Of a DNA stretch of 64,000 bases, positions 1 through 12,800 are shown one piece after another. A model generated the notes under the pieces. It was given only the letters and a program-made list of their open reading frames with translations, was not told the origin of the DNA and did not search any database. The stretch comes from Liolophura sinensis (lineage: Eukaryota > Mollusca > Polyplacophora > Chitonida > Chitonidae), in the NCBI RefSeq assembly GCF_032854445.1, contig NC_088305.1, positions 28,360,628 to 28,424,627 of the forward strand, in the 5' to 3' direction. Every line of letters begins with the position of its first letter. The first letter of the stretch is position 1. A program made the position numbers and the translations under genes.

Positions 1-300
1 TGGCTAGTACCAAACTTCCTGTAATGGCTATTTGGACATGACTAGTACCAAACTTCCTGTAATGGTTATCTGCAAATGGCTAGTACCAAACTTCCTGTAA
101 TGGCTGTTTGGACATGGCTAGTACCAAACTTCCTTTAATGGTTATTTGGACATGGCTAGTACCAAACTTCCTGTAATGGTTATTTGGACATGGCTAGTAC
201 CAAACTTCCTGTAATGGCTATTTGGACATGGCTAGTACCAAACTTCCTGTAATGGTTATTTGCACATGGCTAGTACCAAACTTCCTGTAACATTGGGCCT
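1..300. repeat. 38-bp minisatellite
   Basis: About eight copies of a 38-bp unit (TGGCTAGTACCAAACTTCCT plus TGTAATGGYTATTTGGACA) starting at the window edge and ending next to the donor of exon 65. Confidence 0.95.
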
Positions 301-306
301 CTTTAC

Positions 307-810
307 CTCTAGGTTCATAACAGCAGAACACTTCCAGTTCCACTTCATAATTCTCTACTGGAGTCTGACCAGTTTCTTCCTGTTTCGGTTCCAAAAGTGT
401 GATACGGATGTCTGAAGCAGTGAAGTCCTTGGGCAGTTGGATTTCACCATTTTCTGGAACTTCAAAAGAATCTCTTCCAGATGGGTTGGTGAATTCTTCA
501 GTTGGGGTATCTCTCTTCTCAATGGCTACTCGGCCAACATTTCCTGTCACAACCACTCTGCCAACAACAACGGGGTCTTCATCATTGGGGGTCAGATCCA
601 GTTGGATGTAAGGAGGGTTAGCTGTGTCCACAGGGATTATGGCTGACTTTCCTTCAGGACGGATATCTTGAGGAGAGCTTGAGGGGTCAAGCTGAGACAC
701 CTGGATAGAATCATCTGGCAAAAGTTGTGGGTCCTTCATGCCATCCTCCAGGGTACAGTACTCAGGAGTTGTCTCCCCTGATGGTGGTTGTGGGGTGGCT
801 TCTGTGACAA
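307..810 (-). CDS. Exon 65: linker plus intronless discoidin-like domain 8
   Basis: A third 504-bp copy: [49 protein letters not shown]. Donor GTAAAG. The gene continues beyond the left edge of the window, since phase 1 is left open. Confidence 0.9.
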
Positions 811-3800
811 CTGTAATTATACAAGCACAAAAGATTCAGTTAACTTAATATTTAGCGAATTTCCTTCATTGTTATTATATTATGTACTTCAGATCATTTT
901 AGTTTAACTAACATGCACCTTCTTATGTTTTAAACAATAAAATAGAACTGGTAAATAATAACAACATTTAAAATGTGTGCACATAGTTTTATCATGGAGT
1001 AGACTTTACACTTTCTACAGATGCTTACAGGCTACAGGTATTTCAAAATGTTGCTATCTTTCTTTCCTGCCTTACGTAGGATGGTCTACCAGCAAAACTG
1101 TGGGATAACTGTCCTGACAGCCGGCGTTTGCATGAAACATCCTTTAGTATGGCGAAATGGTGATAAAGTACTATTCAACAAGTCAACGAGAAAAATAATA
1201 CTCAAAAATTAGACAAGACATGATTAACATGTGCTAACCTTCTCATGGCCTCAAGGTTCTTACTTATGAACAAGCTGTTAACCCATGTGATCGTTTGTTG
1301 CGAATAAAATACTGTGAAATTTTTTTGCTCTTTTTCTCACTAAAAAAAAGTTACACTCAAAAACATAATACTTTTCGTCACCTACGCAGCTTTTGCACTT
1401 ACTACAAATTAGTTGAAACAAGTCAACATTTGTCCATCTGGCAAGGGAGTGATTGATTTGATGTTCAAAAGCATAGTAAAGAAAGTGAGAGTTGGTCATG
1501 TAAGACAAAGGTATTTTTCTAACTCGAGATTGGTCAATTTCTTTGCAAAAGCGGCTTTTGGGGGATTTTTCTAACAGCTTCTATCCATTTTTTAATAAAC
1601 TGATCACATAACCGTCAGTTAACACACTGTATTAGCCACTTGGTTTTAGGAAATACCTAACTAGTCCACACATTATGTAGTCCTAAATTATGTAAACATA
1701 ACTTAACTTGCTTTCCCCAGGTATATTTAGTTGGTTGTTGCATAAGTGTTCACTACACGATACTGCTTAATTTCTTTTGGTTTGAAATTAATATTTTAGC
1801 CCAGCAGCCGATCACACCAGTTTTGAGTGTCACCCTAATGACCATAAATTTTCGTCCATGACTAACTTGCCCATTTTTCCGGATTCTCAGAGATCTGTTG
1901 ATTTTAGAAAGGTGTTTTGAAGTTGCTTGGAACATGGCTTAATATTCTACTGGAAAGTTGTAAGTTTCAGCAACGGAAATAATATTTTGTGACATTTATT
2001 TGCCTCTAAAAATGCACTTTTGTGGACAAAATTTTAGGTCAGTTAGTGTGTGTCAAGAGGATATCTACCAAATTCACCATATATCCTATAATTCGCAGCA
2101 GAATTCCTCAGTCTCAGTAAAAGTTTGAGAAGTTTTAGTTCAGCTGCCACAACACAGTTTACATTACCCGCCCACACGACCACACCCCCCACCCCCACAC
2201 TTCACAGTCACATTACAACACAGACATAACAGTTTGGTCAAATAATTCTATCACACACCTCGATGGTAGATCTAAATTTCTTTGCGTTTTTAACAGGGAA
2301 TACAAATCCTAATTGTTGCGGACAGCACATTTTGCTTCTTACAAAACGTAAAATTCCTGTTATAACTGAAGAAAATTCCTCAGCATTTAAAATGGTTTAA
2401 GGCAACGATTCTGTTATTCCAAATGCTAAATTGGTGAGTAATATTTTTACTACACCCAATTATTACTACCCTTGTCTTTTCCTTGTTTATTTCAAGCTTC
2501 CATTTCTGACAGTATTGTAGGTATATATCACATGCTTATTGGAGATCTTGAACAGACGTGGTCATGATAAGTGTCATCAGCATAGAGCAGGGCAAATAAT
2601 TCCATGAATACAAAAAGATCATTTTCAACCAACCCAATATCTACTCTACTACAGACAGAGTTCACCATATATTTTTCATATTTTTTCATATATACAGCAA
2701 AAAGTCATGGGGGTAGACTTTCGCCTTGTCCGACTGCTATTTTACATGGGGACTTTCTTGACAATGTGTCTCCAAATTTAACACATAATTTAATTCCATT
2801 ATATATGCTATGTATGATTCAAAGAAATCAGACCCAGAAGCTGAGCACAGGTGTCTGAAACATTAAATTCTTCTGAAGGTATTACCTAAAACTGTGTTGT
2901 ACCACAAAGTCTGGGATTCAGCTAAAATTCATAAGAGAAAGTTACAGGCTTAACTACAGAATCTGTCCACAATTCTTCCTTATGGCAGTTAAGTCAGACC
3001 TCACCTTTGGTCACGACGGTGGTTGTCTCTGATGTGGTTACGGTGGTGGTTTTCTCTCCTGTAGGTGTGGTTTGACCAATGGGTGTGGTTTGACCAATGG
3101 GTGTGGTTGGCAATGTCACCATCGGGGTTGTCGCCACTACTACATCAAATGACAAATTTGTTTACACTTTAGAGTTTTTATTACCTAAATATTAAAACAA
3201 GTGACCATCTGTTTCTGAATTTGTGAACATCAAATTACAAGTCTGAATAGGCATATTTTCATGTAAATTTATTATATTATGTCCCAAAAACACACAAAAA
3301 GGGACACAGTTGGGCATACATTGCCTTCTTCCTTAGCCACGGAAACAAAATGCAATGCAAGGTTATAACCTATTTTCTACTGACTGAATTTTCTACAACT
3401 GATATGACAACCTGGCCATAAGTTGGAAGGCCTTGCAGAAACCTGCGGATGATCATAACTTTCCTCCCACCATAATGCTGGATGCCATCCTATAAGTGAG
3501 ATATTCTTGAGTGTGGTGTAAAAACACCAATCAAATGAAAAAAGAAATAAACATGACAACCCAGTTTCCTATAGTTCACAACTGGACATGGATAGTAGCC
3601 CATTTCCTGCATAGAACTAATTCTTATTTGGTCAAAACTTAATATAATGGATATTTTGACATGAACAGAAAAAAGCTTCCCATAATGGCCATTTGCACAT
3701 GGCTGGACTACCCAGCTTTTTATGATCAACAGTGTCCAACTTTACCTCTAGGTTTATAACAGCAGAACACTTCCAGTTCCACTTCATAATTCTCTACTGG

Positions 3801-6800
3801 AGTCTGAACAGCTTCTTCCTGTTTCGGTTCCAAAAGCGTGATACGGATGTCTGAAGCAGTGAAGTCCTTGGGCAGTTGGATTTCACCATTTTCTGGAACT
3901 TCAAAAGAATCTGTTCCAGATAGGTTGGTGAATTCTTCAGTTGGGTTATCTCTCTTCTCAATGGCTAAACGACCAACATTTCCTGTGACTATCAATCTGC
4001 CAACAACAACGGGGTCTTCACCATTGGGAGTCAGATCCAGTTGGATGTAAGGAGGGTTAGCTGTGTCCACAGGGATTATGGCAGACTTTCCTTCAGGACG
4101 GATATCTTTAGGAGAACTTGAGGGGTCAAGCTGAGACACCTGGATAGAATCATCTGGCAAAAGTTGTGGGTCCTTCATTCCATCCTCCAGGATACAGTAC
4201 TCAGGAGTTGTCTCCCCTGATGGTGGTTGTGTGGTCTTCTCAGTGACAACTAAACATATTCAAAGTTAGATAAATAAAACTCAATGTTGAATTACATCAG
4301 AGTCCAAATTCAAAGATAAAGCACCCTTTCAGCATAGCTTATGTTTATATCAGCGATCGAATCTCATCATATACAAACTTACCTCTCACATATTTAGTTG
4401 ATTATTTGATTGGTGTTTTAAGCAGTATTCAAGAATATTTCTTTTATGCTGCAGCAGCTAGCAATATGGTGGGAGGAAACCGAACAGCGCCCAGGAGAAA
4501 CACACAGCTATCAGTAGGTTGCTGCTGCAGACCTTCCCATGTACAACCAGTGAAGAGGCCAGCATGAGCTGGCCTGGAACTCACAGCAACTGCTTCAGTT
4601 AGAGACTCTTAGGTCATTGTACTGTGCTGGCATGCTAACCACAGAGGCCTCACCTCTTTCATACGGTGCATGTTTAAGGGCAACTCTGTCTGTCCTGGGG
4701 GTAGCATCCCTCAACCTTTCTATGTCTCCTTTAACTGAAATATTCGTAATTCTTAAGAGCTACATGTACGTATATACATATAGTTACTCAAACCAGTTGT
4801 ACTCCAAGAAGGTGCCAAGACACCTGAGTCTGTTGTGGTTGGTATGGGAGCTGACAAACAGTAGCCAGTCAAAATGGTTAAGCATGACAAAATGGACAAA
4901 TGGACAAAAAAAAAAAACAAAAAAAAAAAAAACAAACCTTATTATTTATTAAGATCTTCATAAATATCTTTAAACAAAAGTTTATTACATTTGGACATGT
5001 ACTTCAGGAGCTGTCCTGCAGACAAAAAGTAGCCAATCAAATGCTATAACATGGTCAAACAGATGGACGAACAGATTCCAAAACTTAATTGAGCTTAAGT
5101 TTTTCATTAGAAAAGTTAAAGCGAGCATTGATTAAACTCTTACCTTTTCGCTCATAACAGCAGAACACTTCCAGCTCCACTTCATAATTCTCTACTGGGG
5201 TCTGAACAGCTTCTTCCTGTTTCGGTTCCAAAAGTGTGATGCGAATGTCTGAAGCAGTGAAGTCCTTGGGCAGTTGGATTTCACCATTTTCTGGAACTTC
5301 AAAAGAATCTGTTCCAGATGGGTTGGTGAACTCTTCAGTTGGGTTATCTCTCTTCTCAATGGCTACACGGCCAACATTTCCTGTTACAACCACTCTGCCA
5401 ACAACAACGGGGTCTTCACCATTGGGAGTCAGATCCAGTTGGATGTAAGGAGGGTTAGCTGTGTCCACAGGGATTATGGCTGACTTTCCTTCAGGACGGA
5501 TATCTTCAGGAGAACTTGAGGGGTCAAGCTGAGACACCTGGATAGAATCATCTGGCAAAAGTTGTGGATCCTTCATTCCATCCTCCAGGATACAGTACTC
5601 AGGAGTGGTCTCCCCTGATGGTGGTTGTGCGGTTGTTTCTGTGACAACTGTAATTGTACCAAACGCAGAGTCAGTGGCCTACATGGATCCGGAATTTTCT
5701 TTTATACACATTTTTGTTTCCTTTCACATAAACAATAGGGGTTTGCAACTACAGGGAAAGTTAAAATGTGCCCAGGAAACTTTTGAGATTCCAAGATGAC
5801 GACTGAGGTAACTTGAAGCAGCCAATCTGATCCCGTAGGATTTCAAATTAAATACTGTACCTAATGGCAACAGGAAGCAGCAGAGTATATCCCTGTGGTA
5901 ATAATGCTCATTTACTCCCCTCGGCTCTGCTTAGTTTCTTTCCCACCATAATCCTAGCCTCCTCCATCATATTAGTTAATTATTTTTGAGTATGATGTAA
6001 AATATTAATCAAATAAACAAATAAAAAAAATGTATGTGTTCTTTGCAAAAATGAATCCCATACATCATGGTGAAGCTGTCTTAGATTCAAATCAGTTTTT
6101 AAGTTAAGTTAAATTTGTTTTACTGCACAACAATTGTGACTTTGTTTGGTAACTTATTTTTAACACGAGTACCATTTTCATGACATACGTGAATATTACT
6201 GTCTGAATGCAAATCAAAGTTTAGGAAAGGTACCACATTAAGGCTCAGTCTGATCAAAGTCTAAGACAGCTTTAATGATCAATCCCTCAGTCACGTTAGT
6301 CACACTTTTCATCAAGTGACAAGCCTAAAATTATACCATGTATATACACTTGTTTCCAGCAGATAAAACTGGTAATTTAAAGGAGAAGAAAACTTTAAAA
6401 GATGACACTACGGGCTGAAAAGAGCATATTTTTTTCTATCTGGTGGTGCCTGCTGCATAATTTTGCGATTCCTTGCCATACATGTAAAGCCTGAAAACGG
6501 CAAAGCTGGCATAAATTGCTGAGTCCATGACGTCCTCCATCTTTAACACCCTGTAATTTATGCTGGGGGTGTGTTGCCCCTCAGCCAATAAGCAGTTAAA
6601 ACTCTGGCTTGTTCGTGTAAACTCGAAACCGACATCCAACATTCCGGTTTCCCGATCATCAAGTGGAAAACGAACTGTACTGTTTGCTGTCTTCTGAGAA
6701 GAAGAGTTCTACCGAAAATGTATGAACTGCACTTCGGCAGTTTCCGATGGCAATTCTCTCTCCCCCCCCCCCCCCCCAGCAGATTTAGGTGCTGACTTTA

Positions 6801-9800
6801 TTTATAATTTATCAACTTGAGGTACATATTAGAATTTGTTTTATGGCATGCACCTGTAAGGAAACGCATACTCTTTTCAATGGTATTTGACTGATATTTA
6901 AATTTTCTTCTCTTTTAAGTTTGTACTTTTTGAACAATATTCCACAATCATTCCACGGATGCACCACAGACAAGCCTCTGGCAGGCAAGTGGCTTTCAAT
7001 CCAGACTTATGGACAGCATTTGTAGACTGGCTTGCACTTCAGTTTGGGTCTGGACTGGACTAGTTGGTCAAGTTTACCACTCACCTGTGGTTACAACCTT
7101 TGTGGTTTTAGAACTGGTCACCAAGGGTGTCCGCTCTACTCCTGATGTCGTAGGTTTGGTTGGAATTGGCGGTGATGGAGACCCAGAGGTCTTCACTGTT
7201 GTCACTGTTTGGGTCGTCTTTGTCGCTGTCACTGTATCAAACCGAAATACATTTAATTAATGAGGCAATCTTTCAAAGTGAATAGCAGTATTAAAACAGT
7301 TACTACATATATTACCATCAAATGGACTTCAGTTCTTCAAATTCTTAACACATATAGTAACTAAATATGCCTTCTAGGTAACATGAATTGAATGAAAATT
7401 TAAACATTCTTAAAACAGTTTATACTAAATATGCACTTTAGGTAACATCAATAGAATTAACATTTGAAATTGTTGAGAAAGTCCCAAAAGTATGTATATA
7501 AACACAGCTTTCTAGGTTAGCTGTTGATTAACAGGAAGGAAATGTGATGTGTAATGTGATGTGTAATGTAATGTGATGTGTAATGTAATGTGTAATGTGA
7601 TGTGTAATGTGATGTGTAATGTAATGTGTAATGTGATGTGTAATGTAATGTGTAATGTAATGTGTAATGTGTAATTTAATGTGTAATGTGATGTGTAATG
7701 TGATGTGTAATGTGTAATGTAATGTGTAATGTGATGTGTAATGTGATGCATGAACTTGTGACTGGACATTTGGGGTGTCACCATAAAGACCATTTTGGGA
7801 TTTCTTGGTTCATAGCAGACCAAAATTAATGCTTCATAATAATCACATGTGAGCTTAATTTCCTTTTATCAGTTTCTTCTGTTTTTTACTTCTATCTTTT
7901 GGCGAAATTTTTGTCATCGTAAGGTTTACAAAAGGTTTTGTTGTATGGTTTTACATTACAAATAGGTTTACTATGTAAAAAGGCGACTCCTCTGTTCGTT
8001 TGTTTTTGTTTTTTTGGGGGTGATCTATAGCAATTTCAAAGTATACCAGTCATTATCTCAACAGTGTTGTTTTAATAATAGCACAAAAGGCACCTAGATC
8101 ATCTAATTTGCCAGTGTCTGCAATGGACAGTGTCCAACTTTACCTTTAGGCTTATAACAGCAGAACACTTCCAGCTCCACTTCATAATTCTCTACTGGAG
8201 TCTGAACAGCTTCTTCCTGTTTCGGTTCCAAAAGTGTGATACGGATGTCTGAAGCAGTAAAGTCCTTGGGCAGTTGAATTTCACCATTTTCTGGGACCTC
8301 GAAAGATTGTCTTCCAGCTGGGTTGACGAACTCTTCAGTTGGGTTATCTCTTTTCTCAATGGCTACACGACCAACATTTCCTGTGACTATCACTCTGCCA
8401 ACAACAACGGGGTCTTCACCATTGGGAGTCAGATCCAGTTGGATGTAAGGGGGATTAGCTGTGTCCACAGGGATTATGGCTGACTTTCCTTCAGGACGGA
8501 TATCTTCAGGAGAGCTTGAGGGGTCAAGCTGAGACACCTGGATAGAATCATCTGGTAAACGTTGTGGGTCCTTCATTCCATCTTCTTCTTCACAATACAC
8601 TGGAAACAAAAAATGATATCAATGTTTTAATCATGCCTACAATTTTAATTACTACATTTTTAGCACATTTATTCGGCCAAAGGATGTGACATTTTTGCCC
8701 GGCATTTATTTGTCTCTCTGTTTGTGTGTCTGTCAGTCATTTTAGTAAAGAAGTCATACACTGATGTGGATATTAATGAAGCTACAGATGGACATCAGCA
8801 TCCAAAATTTTGTAAAACAATTTTCCCTATAATGACATACTCTACAGAAATGCAGAGAGTATTGTCTTTTGGCAGTAACAGCAGGAATTTGTACACATTG
8901 CTGAGGCTATGATTTGCACTCCCGGAAAGCCTTCCATTTCTTTATATTTTTGATGGTGTCTCTGATCCAGTCAGTTAGATTAGCTAATGCACGGTAAAAT
9001 TATTTTAATGCAGGGGTATGATTTTGAATCAATTTTTTTGTGCTGTTTTGTCTGCTGCACACCTGTTGGAAAGCTCCTTCATTAAATGTTGATATGCATG
9101 ATTAATCAGGGCATAAAACATCATAACATTCTCTTGTACCTTCTGTTGTGGTGACAGCTGGAGTCTTGGTTGTTGTTGTTGTAATGACTTCACCAGTCGG
9201 CGTCACTGTGGATACAAATAATTGAATTAAACCAAATCTGCATGCGTAGCACAGTTAGTTGTGAATGTAAGAAAAAAAACTCAACAGTTTTGTACAGAGG
9301 AAGTTTGCTTTTGCCCAATGAGAAAATAATGTACGTTCACAAATGCAATGCATAACTCAGCGATGTTCTTACTAAACACCCTTTTTTGAGCCTATCATCT
9401 ACCTTTTTCTGAGAGGATAAAGAGGCAGTCTAAGAATATTACTGGTATATGGCCATTCAATGTCTGGGCACAGCACAGATACCAGTGCAGAACGTTATCT
9501 GATACAGAAGCCGTTTTATTTATTTATTTATTTAATTGGTGTTTTACGTCGTACTCAAGAATATTTCACAAGGCGTTTTGATCAAAGCCTCGGTCCCTGA
9601 GTATGATACAAAATTGACACGTAATTAAAACAAACTATTATCCATCATCTAGAAAGCAACAATCCAAAATCATACATTGTACTTCTGCTCTAATTATACC
9701 TTCAGCAATGTTTTTTAAAAATATAATTAAAGCCCCAAGCACAGAGAGAAAAACCAGAGCAGAGAAAAAATTGCAGTGATGTTATCCGCAATTTATTAGA

Positions 9801-12800
9801 CATCACTGGTCTAGAATTACTAAAAAGTCCTTAAAGATCTATAAAAGACTTGATATGAATTAATGCAGAGCAAGGATATATTGAATGAAGAAGACTTCGA
9901 ACTTTAATAGTATGGAGATCTCTTTGGTAACACGAGTAACAAGAAACGATCAATGTACAGTTACTCACCTTCCTCTGTCACAACCACTGTAGGCTCTGAA
10001 AAACAAATGAATAAGCACTTGTACTTTTCCTGATAAAACCACATAAACAGTGTTAATCTAAACCTGTGGGACATAGAAGACAGCACAAACTCTGATGTTG
10101 TCATCTGGGCTTTTTGTTGGAAAGGGGACACTGAAGGTGACACCATTTTTATGTCCACAGCTTGAAACCCACGACCATCTGCAGTTTGCTGGAAGACCTT
10201 CCCATGTACATGTACGACCTGAGAGGAAGACAGCATGGGCTGGGCCTGAACTCACAGTGACCACACTGGTGAGAGGTTCCTGGTTCATTGCGCTGAGCTG
10301 GTGTGCTAACCCCCTTGGCCACGGAGAAACCCTCCTCCACCCCCTCTCAAGCTTTAATTTACTTCATCACAATAATTGGAGTCCACATTTCACAACTCTC
10401 ACAGGTATGGAGACAAGGTGATAGAGCCTCTCGCAAGCTAATATGGCTAACAGACTATGCAAGATGTAAATTCAATCCAGAAACTACTGTGAAACCTCGC
10501 CTTTTGGACGTGTCTCTTCCAAACTTGCGTGAGTGTGCAAGACTTCTGAAATACCAGCTTGTCTTATTGTTAAAGCCTTAATAGCTGTCCCAAATCACAG
10601 AGTCAGAAATATTATTGCACAAATGTCAATAAAACAAGAAACCTTGCATGGTTTCATATCATCTTGCGCTAAGTCCAACTTGTATTAGAGAACTATCAAT
10701 TTTTTGTTCTTTAATGACCTGTATATGGAGTTAACAATCAAAATCATTCATTCACAAAGTGCCAAGAATATTACAATTTTTGGAATATTGTTTAATATTT
10801 ATAATCAAGTATTTCTGAGTTATTTTTTTTTTGTTTCACCTTCCTCATCACATCCCAGTACATCCAGGTTAATGAGAGGCGTGGCTCCTTCCCCTGCTTC
10901 CTGACTGGGCTTGAAGACAAGACTAACCGTCCTGGCATCCACAGACTCAGGGAAGACAAACTGCTCATATGTCAAACTGTCAGTGGGATAGAATCTCTGA
11001 AAGGCAATTAACATATTAAAAATAAATATTCAATAATGATTATTTCTTGTCTTGTATATTATACTACTGGTTATCTGACCTTTATAATAATATCTTTATT
11101 CATCAAAGGTAACTCAAAACAAATTACCTGCACTTCAGTATCGTATCAAAATATAGTAAGGGAACATCAATTTATTGTGATATGTGTATTACATAAGGTA
11201 ATTAAAACCACTGAATTTATTATATATTCAATTCTGTGTACAAAGTACAGGCTATAAAGGTGAAACATTTTGCATCATTCACCTTATACGGCCACTCACT
11301 TGTTATAGTGCTTTTGTGAAGTTTGATAAATTTTTTACCTGAAAAACATAAATGTTGGTATCAAAAGTTTCATATTAAGGACTTTCTGTGCTTCTTTCAC
11401 GTGCCTGTACCAATTCAAATTTTTAGGTCTCAGGTTGGCACATTAAGAGGGTTTACTCACACGTGGCGTTCCAAGTGCAGAGACAGTCTGCCAGTTTTGG
11501 TTGTCAGCTATGTACTGCACAGTAAACGATTCCACAAACTCCGAGCGTATCGAGACACCACCAATCGTCGTGACAACAGGCAAAGTGATGGTTGCGTACG
11601 GTGCAGCATCTTCCGCAGCAGGTTGCCAGCCGCGGCCGTTCGGCGTAATCTGAGAGGCGTCATTCTCCAGTGAGGAGGCCGAGGAGACAATGATAAGGTC
11701 ATTGGCGCTAAGTGTATTGCTGAGGAGCTCCACGGAACAACCTGTGGGTGAAGGAGAAGGGAGCAGGTGAGAAGCGTTTTAGAATAAAACCCTCACCGAA
11801 AAACTGGAAAATCATAATTATTTCTTCAGTATTTATTTCTGCATCGGGTCATAAAATATTTCGCTCATATGGGAGCAGATAAAAGAGTGTAAAGATCTAC
11901 AAATATCTAAAGGAAAAAGTCAAAACAAATATTTACAGACACATTTCTCTCGTCTAAATTGTTTAGCACTTCTGTTTAAACATGTTATACCTTGGAAAAA
12001 ATCAGTAAAACAGCCAGTACCCACCTGAACACCCTTGAGCAGGGAGGACACAAGCATTGTTTGCATTCCTGACATACCCCATGTGACAGTTATAGTCAGG
12101 GCAACAGGCTGGGGTGAGAAGACAGACTTCACCAGAGCAATCTTCTGCACACTCACACTGACGGCTCCTCAGGCAACCTGTAAACACCAACAAATACATC
12201 ACATCAACACCAGCAAACGCATCACATCAACACCAAACACACTCCATATCAACACCAAACACACTCCATATCAACACCAAACACACACCATATCAACACC
12301 AAACACACACCATATCAACACCACCAAACACATCATATCATATCAACAACACCAAACACATCACATCATATCAACACCATATCATATCAACACCAACAAA
12401 CATACCATATCAACACCAACAAACACATACATGTAAATTCCAACAACCACATTGACACCAACAATCACATAAACACCAATAAGTCAAGCAATGCACTTGT
12501 CATGTCAGGTCATTTTACATGCACAGAGCCACCTCTGAACACCAGGGGTCGCACCAAGATCAACCATCACAGAACCATCACTATAATAAAGAACCATGCT
12601 TGTGCCAGTTGAAACCAGACAATGATAAGAGAAACAGAGATTATTCAGCTGTAAGATGTATCATTGGCTGATGAAAACTTACCTCCTTCTGTGGGTAGAG
12701 TGGTTTGATGTGTAGTGGCCGTTGTAGTTGGGGCAGCTGCTGTCAACAGAAAACAGGTTATCCTTCATAACATGCTTAAGAGTCAAAGACCTGTGAAGAG

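Noticed and set aside
399-646. Plus-strand frames recurring opposite each discoidin exon (also near 3838, 5236, 8274)
   Set aside because: Antisense shadows of exons 65, 63, 62 and 60, conserved only because the exons are near-identical.
7512-7823. A 103-codon frame of HYTSHYT/ITLH repeats
   Set aside because: It is a translation of the TGTAATG simple repeat.
10095-10581. Overlapping plus-strand frames of 92-108 codons
   Set aside because: Mostly SINE A sequence. The remainder resembles no family I know and has no supporting signal.
7540-12440. Possible CRISPR-like arrays among the tandem repeats
   Set aside because: Units are contiguous without unique spacers and lie in introns of a eukaryotic gene.
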